64,000 bases of DNA, from the NCBI GenBank assembly GCA_913057905.1, contig CAJXPB010000002.1:186001-250000 (forward strand). The letters are read 5' to 3'. The DNA comes from an uncultured Pseudomonadota bacterium (GTDB taxonomy: Bacteria > Myxococcota_A > Bradymonadia > Bradymonadales > Bradymonadaceae). Position numbers and translations under genes: made by a program. Shown here in pieces: positions 9,028 through 17,709 of the stretch. Numbering within the stretch: the first letter of the stretch is position 1; every line of letters begins with the position of its first letter. The notes beneath the pieces are model-generated. The model ran no database searches, was not told the origin of the DNA, and saw nothing but the letters and a program-made list of their open reading frames with translations.

Positions 9028-9056
9028 TTTATACCCCGACTCAGGGAGTTCGTCAA
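9028..9056 (-). promoter_or_regulatory. Sigma70-type promoter of the MerR/receiver-like gene
   Basis: On the minus strand TTGACG (9056-9051) and TATAAA (9033-9028) are separated by exactly 17 bp, close to consensus in a GC-rich background. Two exact copies of AACCGTTAGAAA (9015-9026 and 9079-9090) flank it, one at the expected transcription start and one upstream of the -35. This is an operator-like arrangement. Confidence 0.65.
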
Positions 9057-9116
9057 ACCCTGCCAATTCTGTGGACTCAACCGTTAGAAATCCGAACAGA
9101 CCCTCGAGAACCGGGC

Positions 9117-10058
9117 TTACAGAAGCGGCTTCGCGTCGACTTCCTCGAGGATCGCGTCGATGCCGTACCGGTGTTGGAACCCCAGATCGCGGCGAGCGCG
9201 GGAGTCGTCGACCATGCAGGCGTATTTGATGTGATCGACTTCGGGGACCGGCCAGTCAGTGACTTTCAGGGACCAACCCGCCTTGAGCATGGCGCGAGCG
9301 ACGGGTTCGGGAACCCGGAGCGGGCGCCGGTCCAGGCGCCGTAGCAGTTCGGACAGCGGAACGGGTGTGGGGCCCGAGAGATTGTAGACCCCGCGAACGC
9401 CGGGATGCAGGCTCTCTTCGATGGCGGTGACGACATCTTCGACGTGGACGATCTGGACCATCGGATCGAAGCCGAGGATCGTGATGGGACGCTCCAGCCG
9501 AAGATACCGGCTGGGGGCGTTGTCGACCCGCCCGACGATATGGACCGGCCGGAGGATGACCGTCTCGATCTCGGGATGTCTCCAAAAGAAGGTATTGCAG
9601 TACATGTCCAGGGCGATCAGGTCGCGGATCGCCCCGAAGTTCTGCCCGCCCATCAGCGGTGCATCTTCGGTCAAAAGCTGATTGTTCGACGGGTGGGGGC
9701 CGTAGACATCGGCGCTCGACAGGACGATGATCTTCGGGACCTCGTGGCGAGCACACAGCTCGAAGATCTTCTGGGTGCCGGCGATGTTGAACGAGTGATG
9801 GGTCTCCTGACGGGCCCTCGGGTCGTGCATGATATTCAGATGGACGACCGCATCGAAGGAGTTCAGCCGAAAGACGTCTTCGATGCCGCGACGCCGGATG
9901 TCCAGATTGAGGACCTCGATGTCCTTGGGCAGGCCTGGGACCTCGCGGCGATCGATCCCCAGGATCGTGTGATGGCGGTGCAACCGGCGTGCGACGGCGC
10001 GGCCGAAGTGTCCGGCGATGCCGGTCACCAGGATCTTGCTGGAGGACTCGCCGCTCAA
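9117..10058 (-). CDS. NAD(P)-dependent epimerase/dehydratase (extended SDR family)
   Basis: A 313-residue Rossmann protein beginning with the dinucleotide-binding motif VTGIAGHFG (~11-19), then GIDRRE as the second-strand cofactor motif. The later segments DAVVHLN, VLSSADVYGP and VILRPVHIVG are typical of sugar-nucleotide epimerases and dehydratases. I do not see a clean YxxxK catalytic pair, so the reaction is uncertain. Translation appears to start at a TTG overlapping the TGA of the acyltransferase gene, with a G-rich Shine-Dalgarno before it. It is the last gene of an apparent operon with pssA and the acyltransferase, which points to lipid or envelope metabolism. Confidence 0.85.
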   Translation of the reverse strand: MSGESSSKILVTGIAGHFGRAVARRLHRHHTILGIDRREVPGLPKDIEVLNLDIRRRGIEDVFRLNSFDAVVHLNIMHDPRARQETHHSFNIAGTQKIFELCARHEVPKIIVLSSADVYGPHPSNNQLLTEDAPLMGGQNFGAIRDLIALDMYCNTFFWRHPEIETVILRPVHIVGRVDNAPSRYLRLERPITILGFDPMVQIVHVEDVVTAIEESLHPGVRGVYNLSGPTPVPLSELLRRLDRRPLRVPEPVARAMLKAGWSLKVTDWPVPEVDHIKYACMVDDSRARRDLGFQHRYGIDAILEEVDAKPLL

Positions 10059-10897
10059 AAGAAGACCCCCCGGCGTCGACGAAGGCCCTCATGGATCATC
10101 TCGCGGATCCGGCCGCGCACCCGCTCGACCTTTCGGTCGACGATCCGATCCTCGTCATCCGGCGAGCCCTCGAAGTGCATCGGCTCACCGACATCGATGT
10201 GAATCTTTACGGGAAGCGGGATGGCCCCGAGTGGGCCCAGAAACGGCCAGGTCGGTGTGATGGGAAAGCCGGGCGAGCCGAGCAATTTGGCCAACTTCTC
10301 GGAGTTGGCGATCGCCGGCATCTGCTCCTCGGTTCCGACGACCGAGATCGGCACGATCGGGGTGTCGGTCTCCAGGGCGAGTCGCATGAATCCCAGGCCG
10401 AAGGGCTGGAGCTCGTAGGCGCGGTCGTAGGTCTTGCCGATCCCGGCGACGCCCTCGGGAAAGACAAGGACCGAGGCCCCGCGATTCAGCAGGAGACGAC
10501 AGTTTTCGCGGGTGCCGACTACCTGTCCACATCGCGCCAGCACGTACGACACGAAGGGAATCGTGGGTACCCAGCGTTCGACCATGCTCCGGGCCATGCG
10601 CGGCACCTCGCGATCGACCAGAAGGCCGGTCCCGATCATGAGGCCGTCGATGGGGATCTGCCCGGAGTGATTCGAGACGAGAAGTACGCTTCCCTGATCG
10701 GGCACCCGCTCCAAGCCGCGGGCCTCGACACGAAAATAGTGCCGATACAGCCACGCGGTCACCGGCAACACGTACTTGAGGAATTCCGGCTGAAAGCCGA
10801 AGGGGTCGAAGCCGAGTTCGGTCTGCTCGGCCTCCATCGAACGGATTCGCTCCCAGACCTCCGGCGAAATCTGATCCGCAAAGATCTGTCGGAGCAA
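10055..10897 (-). CDS. Lysophospholipid acyltransferase family protein (PlsC-like)
   Basis: A 280-residue acyltransferase of the PlsC/LPLAT superfamily, expected to acylate a glycerolipid at the membrane. The catalytic block is SNHSGQIPIDG, with His and Asp separated by six residues rather than the classical four. This variant occurs in the NHxGxxPxDG subgroup. The second block VFPEGVAGIGK gives the FPEG substrate-binding motif. The called start is a TTG 8 bp after the pssA stop. An ATG at 10837 (protein beginning MEAEQTEL) is a reasonable alternative. The downstream gene overlaps it by 4 bp, so the three genes are very probably co-transcribed. Confidence 0.85.
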   Translation of the reverse strand: MLRQIFADQISPEVWERIRSMEAEQTELGFDPFGFQPEFLKYVLPVTAWLYRHYFRVEARGLERVPDQGSVLLVSNHSGQIPIDGLMIGTGLLVDREVPRMARSMVERWVPTIPFVSYVLARCGQVVGTRENCRLLLNRGASVLVFPEGVAGIGKTYDRAYELQPFGLGFMRLALETDTPIVPISVVGTEEQMPAIANSEKLAKLLGSPGFPITPTWPFLGPLGAIPLPVKIHIDVGEPMHFEGSPDDEDRIVDRKVERVRGRIREMIHEGLRRRRGVFF

Positions 10898-10905
10898 GGC
10901 TTCGA

Positions 10906-11724
10906 TCAGCGCTCCTCGTCGTGGGCTTCGCGCAAGTAGCTATCTTCGGAGCGGACGGCATCGACGGACTCGGCGTCGGAGGAGTCGTCGCCCAGCAGGT
11001 TGCGGCCCAGGTCGACGAGGCCCCCGACGAGGCCCAGAATGATGTACAGGACCATGCAAGCCACAAAGGCGATGGTCGGTTTGGCGGCCACGGCGATCCC
11101 TGCAACCACGCCCGCGACGGTCAGTACGATCCAGAGCGTGCGGCCCTGCAGGTTCAGATCCTTGAAGGTCCGATATTTGATGCCGCTGACCATCAGGCCG
11201 CCCAGAAGCGTGGCCATCAGAGCCACGTTCCAGCTCGCCGAAACCTGGGCGCTGCCGGTGACCGTGGAGTGGGCCATCACCACCGACACGACGGTCCCGG
11301 CCGCCAGCGGTGTGGGCAATCCCAGGAAATACTTCGAGGGGCCGCCGCCGTCTTTCGACATGACGTTGAAGCGTGCCAGCCGCATGATCGCGCCGGCCGT
11401 AAAGACGAATGCGAAGATGACTCCCAGAAGTCCCAGCGATTTCAATCCCCACGCGTACATCAGTATGGCCGGGGCGACGCCGAAACTCATGGCGTCGGTC
11501 AGGCTGTCCATCTGCGTGCCGAATTCGGTCTCGGCGTCGGCCATCCGCGCGACGCGGCCGTCGAAGAGATCGCAGACCATCGCGATGACGATAAACCACG
11601 CCGCCACCATCATCTGGTCGCCGGTCTCGGCCTGCATCGCTTGCGTAATGCTGAAGAGACCGGCCAAGATGTTTGCCAGCGTGAAGAGATTCGGCAGTAT
11701 GTAACGAAACTTGTCGGTGTTCAT
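10906..11724 (-). CDS. pssA: CDP-diacylglycerol-serine O-phosphatidyltransferase
   Basis: CDP-alcohol phosphatidyltransferase making phosphatidylserine from CDP-DAG and serine, the precursor of phosphatidylethanolamine. The family signature is intact: DGRVARMADAETEFGTQMDS (DGxxAR, then G, D and D) at ~62-83. The 272-residue protein is mostly hydrophobic, with about seven predicted membrane segments, and has an acidic cytoplasmic tail after ~245. GAGGA precedes the ATG. It is the first gene of the operon with the acyltransferase and SDR genes. No phosphatidylserine decarboxylase is present in the window. Confidence 0.92.
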   Translation of the reverse strand: MNTDKFRYILPNLFTLANILAGLFSITQAMQAETGDQMMVAAWFIVIAMVCDLFDGRVARMADAETEFGTQMDSLTDAMSFGVAPAILMYAWGLKSLGLLGVIFAFVFTAGAIMRLARFNVMSKDGGGPSKYFLGLPTPLAAGTVVSVVMAHSTVTGSAQVSASWNVALMATLLGGLMVSGIKYRTFKDLNLQGRTLWIVLTVAGVVAGIAVAAKPTIAFVACMVLYIILGLVGGLVDLGRNLLGDDSSDAESVDAVRSEDSYLREAHDEER

Positions 11725-11835
11725 CGGTCCTCAATCGGTGAGGGCTCGACTCGATCCTATACATTTTCAGGTCAGAAACGAACTCGGAAACCCAACTTCA
11801 GTCACGTTCCACCGGGGCTCAAGCCGTCGCGGACC

Positions 11836-12837
11836 ATGAAACACGTCGATTTCGAAACATTCGTCCAACAACGTCAGGTCTACGACGCGGCCGTGGAGCG
11901 GACCCCGTCGGTCGATCGGTTCTGTAGTTCTTCTTATTGGATTGTACCAGCCATCGAGACCCTCTTTTCGGACCACGACCCGTGGATCCGACGCACCGAA
12001 GACGGGTCGGGCTGGGTGCCGCTGGCTCGAGGCCATCACGAAGCCATCGGGCACTATCTGCAACCGATGGAGGCCTCCTGGGGGCTGGCCAGCCCGATCG
12101 TCGGCGACGACCCGGAGGCCGTCGTCGGGGCGTTCGTCGACGAGGTCCGCCGCGCCAACCAGCTCCCCAACCAGGCCGGCTGGGACATGCTCTTTTTGTC
12201 GGGCGTCTTCGAAGATTCGCCACTCTTCGAGGCGATCATCCGTAACTTCCGCCGAAACTACGTCGTCGGCGTCGGTCCGACGATGGGGCGACACATCGCC
12301 TCGCTGGAGGGCGGGTTCGACGCGTGGCTGGAAAACCGGTCGTCGAAATTTCGCCGCAACCTCCGTCGGGCGCGTCGCCAGGCCGACCAAAAAGGCGTCT
12401 CTTTCGAGTATCACCGCGTGGCCGGCGACGACACGGCCGGCTGGTCGGACCATCTCAGCCGAATACGCTCGCTGGAGCGTCTAAGCTGGAAGGGCCGCGA
12501 GGGGTCCGGCATTGCCACCGGCCCGATGTATGATTTTTACCGAAAGATGATCCCGATGCTGGCCGAAGACGGGGCGCTGCGGGTCTCGTATGTGACCCTC
12601 GACGGGGTCGACATCGCCTACTGTTTCGGGGGGATCCTCGGCGACCTGTATCGCGGCCTTCAGTTGAGCTACCACGACGACTACGGAGACCTGTCGCCGG
12701 GCAACCTGGCCCAGTGGGCGATGATCAACGGCCTGTGCGACGAGGGGATCACCACCTACGACATGGGCCAGTCGATGGACTACAAAGAGCGGTGGTCCGA
12801 CCGGGAGGAGACCTCGGTCGCTCTGGTCATTCGCTGA
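11836..12837 (+). CDS. GNAT/FemAB-like acetyltransferase (BioF2-like domain)
   Basis: A 333-residue protein whose second half has the FemAB/BioF2-like acyl-CoA N-acyltransferase pattern: SSKFRRNLRRARRQAD, then LRVSYVTLDGVDIAYCFGGI and YHDDYGDLSPGNLAQWAMI. Such proteins are often linked to exopolysaccharide or peptidoglycan modification, but the acceptor here is unknown. The frame stays open far upstream through the pssA region. The ATG at 11836 is the sensible start because the upstream translation is only the antisense of pssA. Its 3' end overlaps the small gene at 12827 by 11 bp, tail to tail. Confidence 0.8.
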   Translation: MKHVDFETFVQQRQVYDAAVERTPSVDRFCSSSYWIVPAIETLFSDHDPWIRRTEDGSGWVPLARGHHEAIGHYLQPMEASWGLASPIVGDDPEAVVGAFVDEVRRANQLPNQAGWDMLFLSGVFEDSPLFEAIIRNFRRNYVVGVGPTMGRHIASLEGGFDAWLENRSSKFRRNLRRARRQADQKGVSFEYHRVAGDDTAGWSDHLSRIRSLERLSWKGREGSGIATGPMYDFYRKMIPMLAEDGALRVSYVTLDGVDIAYCFGGILGDLYRGLQLSYHDDYGDLSPGNLAQWAMINGLCDEGITTYDMGQSMDYKERWSDREETSVALVIR

Positions 12838-13114
12838 GCTCCCAGGTTCCGAACCACTCTCCGACGCGGACGGCAAGTTCCATGCCCGACTCCTCGATGT
12901 CATCCCAGATGCCGAGACGCGCACGGGCGGCATTCGCCGAATCGGCCACGACCTCGACCGCCCGGCCCTGCAGGGCGACCACCACGTCGTCGGGCTCGGT
13001 CAGGTCGACCCCCTCGCCGGCATTCGACAGCTCGATCCAGGTTTCGCCGTCGCTCTCGTCGAGTACGAATTCGACGTGAAGTTCGTCGTCGTTGTGCAGA
13101 TCCTGTCGTATCAT
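12827..13114 (-). CDS. Small acidic protein of unknown function
   Basis: A 95-residue soluble, strongly acidic protein (DDELHVEFVLDESDGETW) with no signal peptide or membrane segment. Its composition matches the acidic proteins around it. There is no recognisable domain. It lies between the TPR gene upstream on the same strand (42-bp gap) and the FemAB-like gene, whose end it overlaps by 11 bp. Support comes from codon usage and layout only. Confidence 0.55.
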   Translation of the reverse strand: MIRQDLHNDDELHVEFVLDESDGETWIELSNAGEGVDLTEPDDVVVALQGRAVEVVADSANAARARLGIWDDIEESGMELAVRVGEWFGTWELSE

Positions 13115-13155
13115 CGTCTCGCGGAGTCGGTTGCGCTGGGTACGCTTGAAGCGGA

Positions 13156-14391
13156 CTACTCTTGAGGCGAGCGGCCGGGTCGAAACAGAATTTCTCCCGG
13201 GGATTCGCCGCCCGGCTCGATGGGGGGCAATTCGACTTCAATCTCGGGGGCGTCGGGATTCTCCTCGATCATCTCGGGGACGCGGTCGAGTACTTCCTGG
13301 ACCTTTTCGGCGTAGCCGTCGGGGGCGTCGTCGGGGTCACCGAAGACCTCCTTGAGGACGCGGCGCACGTCGACCGGCCGATTCGGGTTCATCGGGACAT
13401 GGCCCGTCGGATCGAGTTGTTCGCCGTAGACCACAGCCGGCAGCCGGGAGGAGCCCGAGACCTTGTCACGGTGGTGAGCGGCCTTTTCGGGTTTGCCCAA
13501 CTGTTCGTAGGCCGACGCCTTCATGGCATCGATGTCGGGCAGATCCCTGGGGTTGTCGGCGCGCTCCTCGGCTTCGTTGAGCGCGGCGATGGCGTCGCCG
13601 GCCGAGCCGGCTGTCAGCAGCACCGCGGCTTTTTGCAGGTAGCCCCAGGGCTCGTCGGGGGCGACCTCGATGGCCCGCTCGGCGTCCCTCTGGGCCGGCG
13701 TCGTCGATCCCAGGGCGACGGCCATCTGGCTTCGTAGCAGCGCCGCGGGCATCACAAACAACGGGTCGACGCCCTCTTCGACGAGCGGTTCCAAAAGCTC
13801 CATCGCCTCTTCGTTCTGGTCGTCCAACGCCTTGATGCGCGCCAGATCGAGTCGAGATTCGTCATCGTACGGGTCGCTCTCGACGGCCCAGCCCAGGTCG
13901 CGCTCGGCCTCGTACCGTTCGCCGAACTGCAGGTAGACGGACCCGCGAATGGCGAAGGGTTCGGCCTCCTGGTCGTCGAGTTCGATGGCCCGGTCGAGGT
14001 CGATCAATGCGGCCTGCAGGTAGCCGAGGTGTTCGTGAACCATCGCTCGACCCACGAAAGCCGCCCAGAGGCTGTTGTCCTCGCCGACGGCTCGGTTGAA
14101 GGCGACACGGGCATCGTCTTCGCGGTCCAGATAAAACAGGGAGTAGCCGCGAAAGGTCAGCAACTCGGCCCGCATGCCCGGGTCATCGACCGCATCGAGG
14201 TGCTCGGCCACGCGCTCGAGACACGCTTCGTAGTCCTGGGACTCGAAGGCGATCTCGGCGCTGAAGACGCGCAAAAGAGGCGTCCAGCCGAAGGCATCGA
14301 CGGCGGAGTCCAGAGACTCGTCCGCGCCGGCGAAGTCGCCGTCGTCGATGGCCTCCTCGATTGTTGCGAGGGCGTCGTCGATATCCTGCAC
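13156..14391 (-). CDS. Tetratricopeptide-repeat protein
   Basis: A 411-residue soluble TPR protein, probably a scaffold for protein-protein interaction. Repeats are seen as ALIDLDRAIELDDQEAEPFA, AERDLGWAVES and AQRDAERAIEVAPDEPWGYL, covering roughly residues 10-310. An acidic tail (VPEMIEENPDAPEIEVELPP) follows. I place the start at a GTG (14391-14389) with GGGAG seven bases before it. The frame is open up to a possible start at 14577, but that would leave only 23 bp to the divergent polyprenyl synthase gene and adds a Pro-rich, non-TPR segment. No signal peptide is visible from the GTG. Confidence 0.8.
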   Translation of the reverse strand: MQDIDDALATIEEAIDDGDFAGADESLDSAVDAFGWTPLLRVFSAEIAFESQDYEACLERVAEHLDAVDDPGMRAELLTFRGYSLFYLDREDDARVAFNRAVGEDNSLWAAFVGRAMVHEHLGYLQAALIDLDRAIELDDQEAEPFAIRGSVYLQFGERYEAERDLGWAVESDPYDDESRLDLARIKALDDQNEEAMELLEPLVEEGVDPLFVMPAALLRSQMAVALGSTTPAQRDAERAIEVAPDEPWGYLQKAAVLLTAGSAGDAIAALNEAEERADNPRDLPDIDAMKASAYEQLGKPEKAAHHRDKVSGSSRLPAVVYGEQLDPTGHVPMNPNRPVDVRRVLKEVFGDPDDAPDGYAEKVQEVLDRVPEMIEENPDAPEIEVELPPIEPGGESPGEILFRPGRSPQE

Positions 14392-14600
14392 GGTCAATCT
14401 CCCGTGTGTGGAGGGGTCAGTCGCGGCGCAATCTGTCACGTCGTCCGCCTCAACGTCAACTCTTTCTGCATCATACACGTGCGGGAGCGCCGGCAGAGGC
14501 GGACTCACCGGTCGGCGCCCGGGGGATGGGCCCCCGTTGGATCGACATCTACCGTGTGATATGAACCGCTGCCACACGCGCTTACTCAGGACATCAAATC

Positions 14601-15623
14601 ATGAAGAAGAGACTCGCAAAACTCAGAGACCGCTGGGACGGAGAGATCCTCCGGCTGATCGGGGAGACGGTCCACAGCGTGCCCTCGGATGGGACGTCGC
14701 TGGGCGAGATGTGCGACTACCACATGCGCACCGGCGGCAAGCGTCTGCGGGCGATCGTCCCGCTGGCCATCGCCGAGACCCTCGGCACCGACCCCCAGAA
14801 GGTCCTTCCCTTTGCAGCCGCCTGCGAACTGCTGCACAACGCCACCCTGGTCCACGACGACCTGCAGGACGGCGACGAGACGCGCCGCGGGGAGCCGACG
14901 ATCTGGAAGAAGTACTCCGAGGCCCGGGCCATCAACCTGGGCGACGCGATGCTTCACTGGCCGATCGTGTTGCTCGACCGACTGGACTGCTCCGACGAGC
15001 TGTACCGACGCCTCTCCCAGCGTCTGTCCCGCGAGACGTTGCGTGTCATCGACGGACAGGACCGCGAATTCCTGCTCTCAAACCAAAACGAAGCCACCTG
15101 GGACAGCTACTTTCGTATGGTCGAGGGCAAGACCGGCGGGCTCTTCGTGCTGCCGACGGTCGGCGGCGCGGAGCTTGCGGGCGCATCGGCCGAGCTGGTC
15201 GAAGCGGCCGAGCAGGCCGCCGGCGAGCTGGGCGTGCTCTTTCAGATCCAGGACGACGTCCTCGACCTCTACGGCGACAAGGGCCGCGACCATCGCGGCA
15301 TGGACATCTGCGAGGGTAAGATCTCGGCGTTGGTGGTCCACTACCTGGGCAACGCTTCGCCGGACAAAGCCGACTGGCTGCGCGATCTGCTCGATGCCCC
15401 CCGCGACGAGGTGTCGATCGAAGACATCGACCGGGTCGCCGAGGAGTTCCGGGCCGAGGGTTCCCTCGATGCGGCGCTCGAGGAGATCGAAAAGCGACGG
15501 CGTCGCTCGCTGACCCACCCGGCCTTCGAGGAATCACCGGAATTGAAGAACCTGATGGGCGGGATTGCGAACCTGTTTCTGGAACCGATCGATCACGTCA
15601 TCCACGCGCGGTCAGCGTCATGA
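14601..15623 (+). CDS. Polyprenyl (geranylgeranyl/farnesyl-type) diphosphate synthase
   Basis: Trans-isoprenyl diphosphate synthase condensing IPP with allylic diphosphates. The 340-residue protein has GGKRLR (45-50), the first aspartate-rich motif DDLQD (86-90) and the second DDVLD within FQIQDDVLDLYGD (~215-226). The two residues before DDLQD are V-H rather than bulky aromatics, so short chains are not obviously enforced. I do not assign a chain length. The product could feed quinones, carotenoids or the squalene/phytoene synthase at 57.5 kb. Its stop overlaps the kynA start by 4 bp, implying co-transcription. Confidence 0.9.
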   Translation: MKKRLAKLRDRWDGEILRLIGETVHSVPSDGTSLGEMCDYHMRTGGKRLRAIVPLAIAETLGTDPQKVLPFAAACELLHNATLVHDDLQDGDETRRGEPTIWKKYSEARAINLGDAMLHWPIVLLDRLDCSDELYRRLSQRLSRETLRVIDGQDREFLLSNQNEATWDSYFRMVEGKTGGLFVLPTVGGAELAGASAELVEAAEQAAGELGVLFQIQDDVLDLYGDKGRDHRGMDICEGKISALVVHYLGNASPDKADWLRDLLDAPRDEVSIEDIDRVAEEFRAEGSLDAALEEIEKRRRRSLTHPAFEESPELKNLMGGIANLFLEPIDHVIHARSAS

Positions 15624-16537
15624 GCGACGACGAAGATGCAACCGATGGCTGCCCCATGCACGGAGGCGGCTACGGCGGGAACGGCGACGACCAGTTGAGC
15701 TACGGATCGTATTTGAAGGTGCCGGAGCTGCTGTCACTTCAGCAGACCGAGACCGACCCCGCCGCCCACGATGAGCTGCTGTTTATCACCATCCACCAGG
15801 CCTACGAGCTCTGGTTCAAGCAGATCATCTACGAGCTCTTGTCGATCCGCCAGTTGCTCGACAAGGGTGACATCTACGAGTCAACCCGACTCTTCGACCG
15901 GGTGCTGACCATCGAGGAGCTGCTCGTCGACCAGATCCACATCCTGGAGACGATGCGGCCCAGGGACTTTCTGGCCTTCCGCTCGGCGCTGCAGCCGGCC
16001 AGCGGATTTCAGTCGATCCAGTTTCGCGAGGTCGAATTCCTCAGCGGCATCGGCCGGCCCGGCATCCTCGAGCACGTCCATCTGACCGACGAGGAGCGCC
16101 AACGGCTCGAGCAGCGCATCGAAGAACCGAGCCTGCGCGAAGGCCTCTATCAACTACTGGCCGACAAGGGCTACGACGTGGCCGTGCCCGAGCGGCTCGA
16201 GCCCTTTGAAGGCGAGGACCGCGAGCGCACGATAACCGCCCTGGCCGAGATCTACGGCAACCCCCGAGAGCATCAGGACGTCTATTCGCTGATCGAAAAG
16301 TTCGTCGACCACGACCAGAACCTGTTGCTGTGGAGGTTCCACCACGTACGGGTCGTCGAGCGTCTCATCAGCACCAAGCAAGGGACCGGCGGCTCGCCGG
16401 GCGTCGAGTATCTTGAGTCGACGCTCGACAAACGCGCCTTCCCGCTTCTGTGGGAGGCGCGCGGCGAACTCGACGACGAGACCTACTTCGGCCTCGACCC
16501 GTTGGGCGACGATCTCAACCCCGAGCACCCGACGTGA
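15620..16537 (+). CDS. kynA: Tryptophan 2,3-dioxygenase
   Basis: Haem enzyme that opens the indole ring of tryptophan to N-formylkynurenine, the first step of the kynurenine route. The 305-residue sequence shows the family hallmark LSYGSYLKVPELLSLQQ, then FITIHQAYELWFKQIIYEL with an active-site His. RPRDFLAFRSALQPASGFQS and the C-terminal LLLWRFHHVRVVERLI carrying the haem-ligand His region follow. The N-terminus has CPMHGGGYGGNG, a small extra segment. It is translationally coupled (ATGA) to the polyprenyl synthase. No kynB or kynU is present nearby. Confidence 0.95.
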   Translation: MSDDEDATDGCPMHGGGYGGNGDDQLSYGSYLKVPELLSLQQTETDPAAHDELLFITIHQAYELWFKQIIYELLSIRQLLDKGDIYESTRLFDRVLTIEELLVDQIHILETMRPRDFLAFRSALQPASGFQSIQFREVEFLSGIGRPGILEHVHLTDEERQRLEQRIEEPSLREGLYQLLADKGYDVAVPERLEPFEGEDRERTITALAEIYGNPREHQDVYSLIEKFVDHDQNLLLWRFHHVRVVERLISTKQGTGGSPGVEYLESTLDKRAFPLLWEARGELDDETYFGLDPLGDDLNPEHPT

Positions 16538-16705
16538 CAGCCGCCGCGCCTGCGTTTGCGTGATTGTATGGATAGTTCATGTTAAGGGCTGATCGGAATC
16601 AGGCTTGCATGCCTGATCGACGCGGCTCGGTAGGGACCGACGCATCTGGTCGGCCCGCCGCCCACATAAGAATCGGCAGTTGTTTCTTAATTGATTGGAG
16701 TATGA

Positions 16706-17683
16706 ATGCACTGGCGAACACGGCTGATCATCGCGTCCGTCGTCTCGTTGTTGGCTGCACCCGTCGTGATGAGCCCCGCCGTCGCGACCGCGGCCGAAAA
16801 CGACGACACTGAGACATCCTCGACCCAAGAAGGCGGGACCGACGGCGAGCCGTCCGAACAGGAGAGTACCTCCGAGCAAGAGACTGCGTCCCAGCAGGAG
16901 GACGAGGCCTCGGACGAAGCGGAAAAGGCCGAAAAACGCGAGAGCGAACACGGCAGCTACGAGTACAAACGATCGTACGGTGCCGGCATCGAGTACGGCG
17001 GCTTCTTCACCGACATGGGTCGGTGGAACCAGAATCTGATGAACCCGTCGAACGCGCCGACCTTCGACAGGACCGCGCTTCACTCGTTTACCCTTTCGGT
17101 CGAGGCGTCGTTTCTGGAGAGTACGCGGCTGACGGCCTTCGCCGGATTCGAGTCGGCCTTCAGCGACAATCCGGGCGTCAGCGCCATCTACGGCGGGCTG
17201 GAACCGGCCTTTGCCTTCCGCCAGGATCAGTGGGAGCTGTCGATTGGAATGGGCGTCGGAGCCGGCAAGATCAACGTCGACACCAACAACAGCGGCAGCT
17301 TCGAGACGGGAGTCATCGTCCTGCGCCCCGCCATCGAAGTCCGGCGATACTTTAAAGAGATCGCCGCGGTCTACGCCCGCATCGGGTTCAACCAGTGGCT
17401 TCCCTTCAACCCCGAGAGCAACGGGCTGGCCATCGGCACGAGCAACGACAACGCGGGACCGAACGTCCTCAACCAGGGCGGTCCCTTCCTGAGCATCGGC
17501 GCGCGCATCGGCCACTACCCCAAACACAAAAAGACCGTCCCCGACACCGACGGTGACGGCATCCGCGACGACATCGACGACTGCGTCAACGAACCCGAAG
17601 ACAAAGACGACTGGAAGGACTTCGACGGATGTCCGGACCCCGACAACGAAGGTCAGGAGAGCTCGACCTCCGATGACGGCTGA
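16706..17683 (+). CDS. Predicted outer-membrane barrel protein with acidic linker and TSP3-like C-terminus
   Basis: A 325-residue exported protein. The signal peptide has a hydrophobic core IIASVVSLLAAPVV, with cleavage probably near ATAA at ~30. A low-complexity Glu/Ser/Gln stretch follows to ~75. Residues ~85-275 alternate aromatic and small residues like beta-barrel strands (SFTLSVEASFLESTRL, SIGMGVGAGKINV). The C-terminus has a thrombospondin type-3-like calcium-binding segment, DTDGDGIRDDIDDCVNEPED and WKDFDGCPDPDNE, at ~280-315. No OmpA peptidoglycan-binding domain follows, although this combination usually precedes one. It sits 168 bp after kynA. Confidence 0.75.
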   Translation: MHWRTRLIIASVVSLLAAPVVMSPAVATAAENDDTETSSTQEGGTDGEPSEQESTSEQETASQQEDEASDEAEKAEKRESEHGSYEYKRSYGAGIEYGGFFTDMGRWNQNLMNPSNAPTFDRTALHSFTLSVEASFLESTRLTAFAGFESAFSDNPGVSAIYGGLEPAFAFRQDQWELSIGMGVGAGKINVDTNNSGSFETGVIVLRPAIEVRRYFKEIAAVYARIGFNQWLPFNPESNGLAIGTSNDNAGPNVLNQGGPFLSIGARIGHYPKHKKTVPDTDGDGIRDDIDDCVNEPEDKDDWKDFDGCPDPDNEGQESSTSDDG

Positions 17684-17709
17684 CGAGTCCGACACGAGCG
17701 AGGTGTGGC

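Noticed and set aside
10921..11835. Upstream extension of the FemAB-like gene
   Set aside because: The extension is the antisense of pssA. Family similarity begins only near the ATG at 11836.
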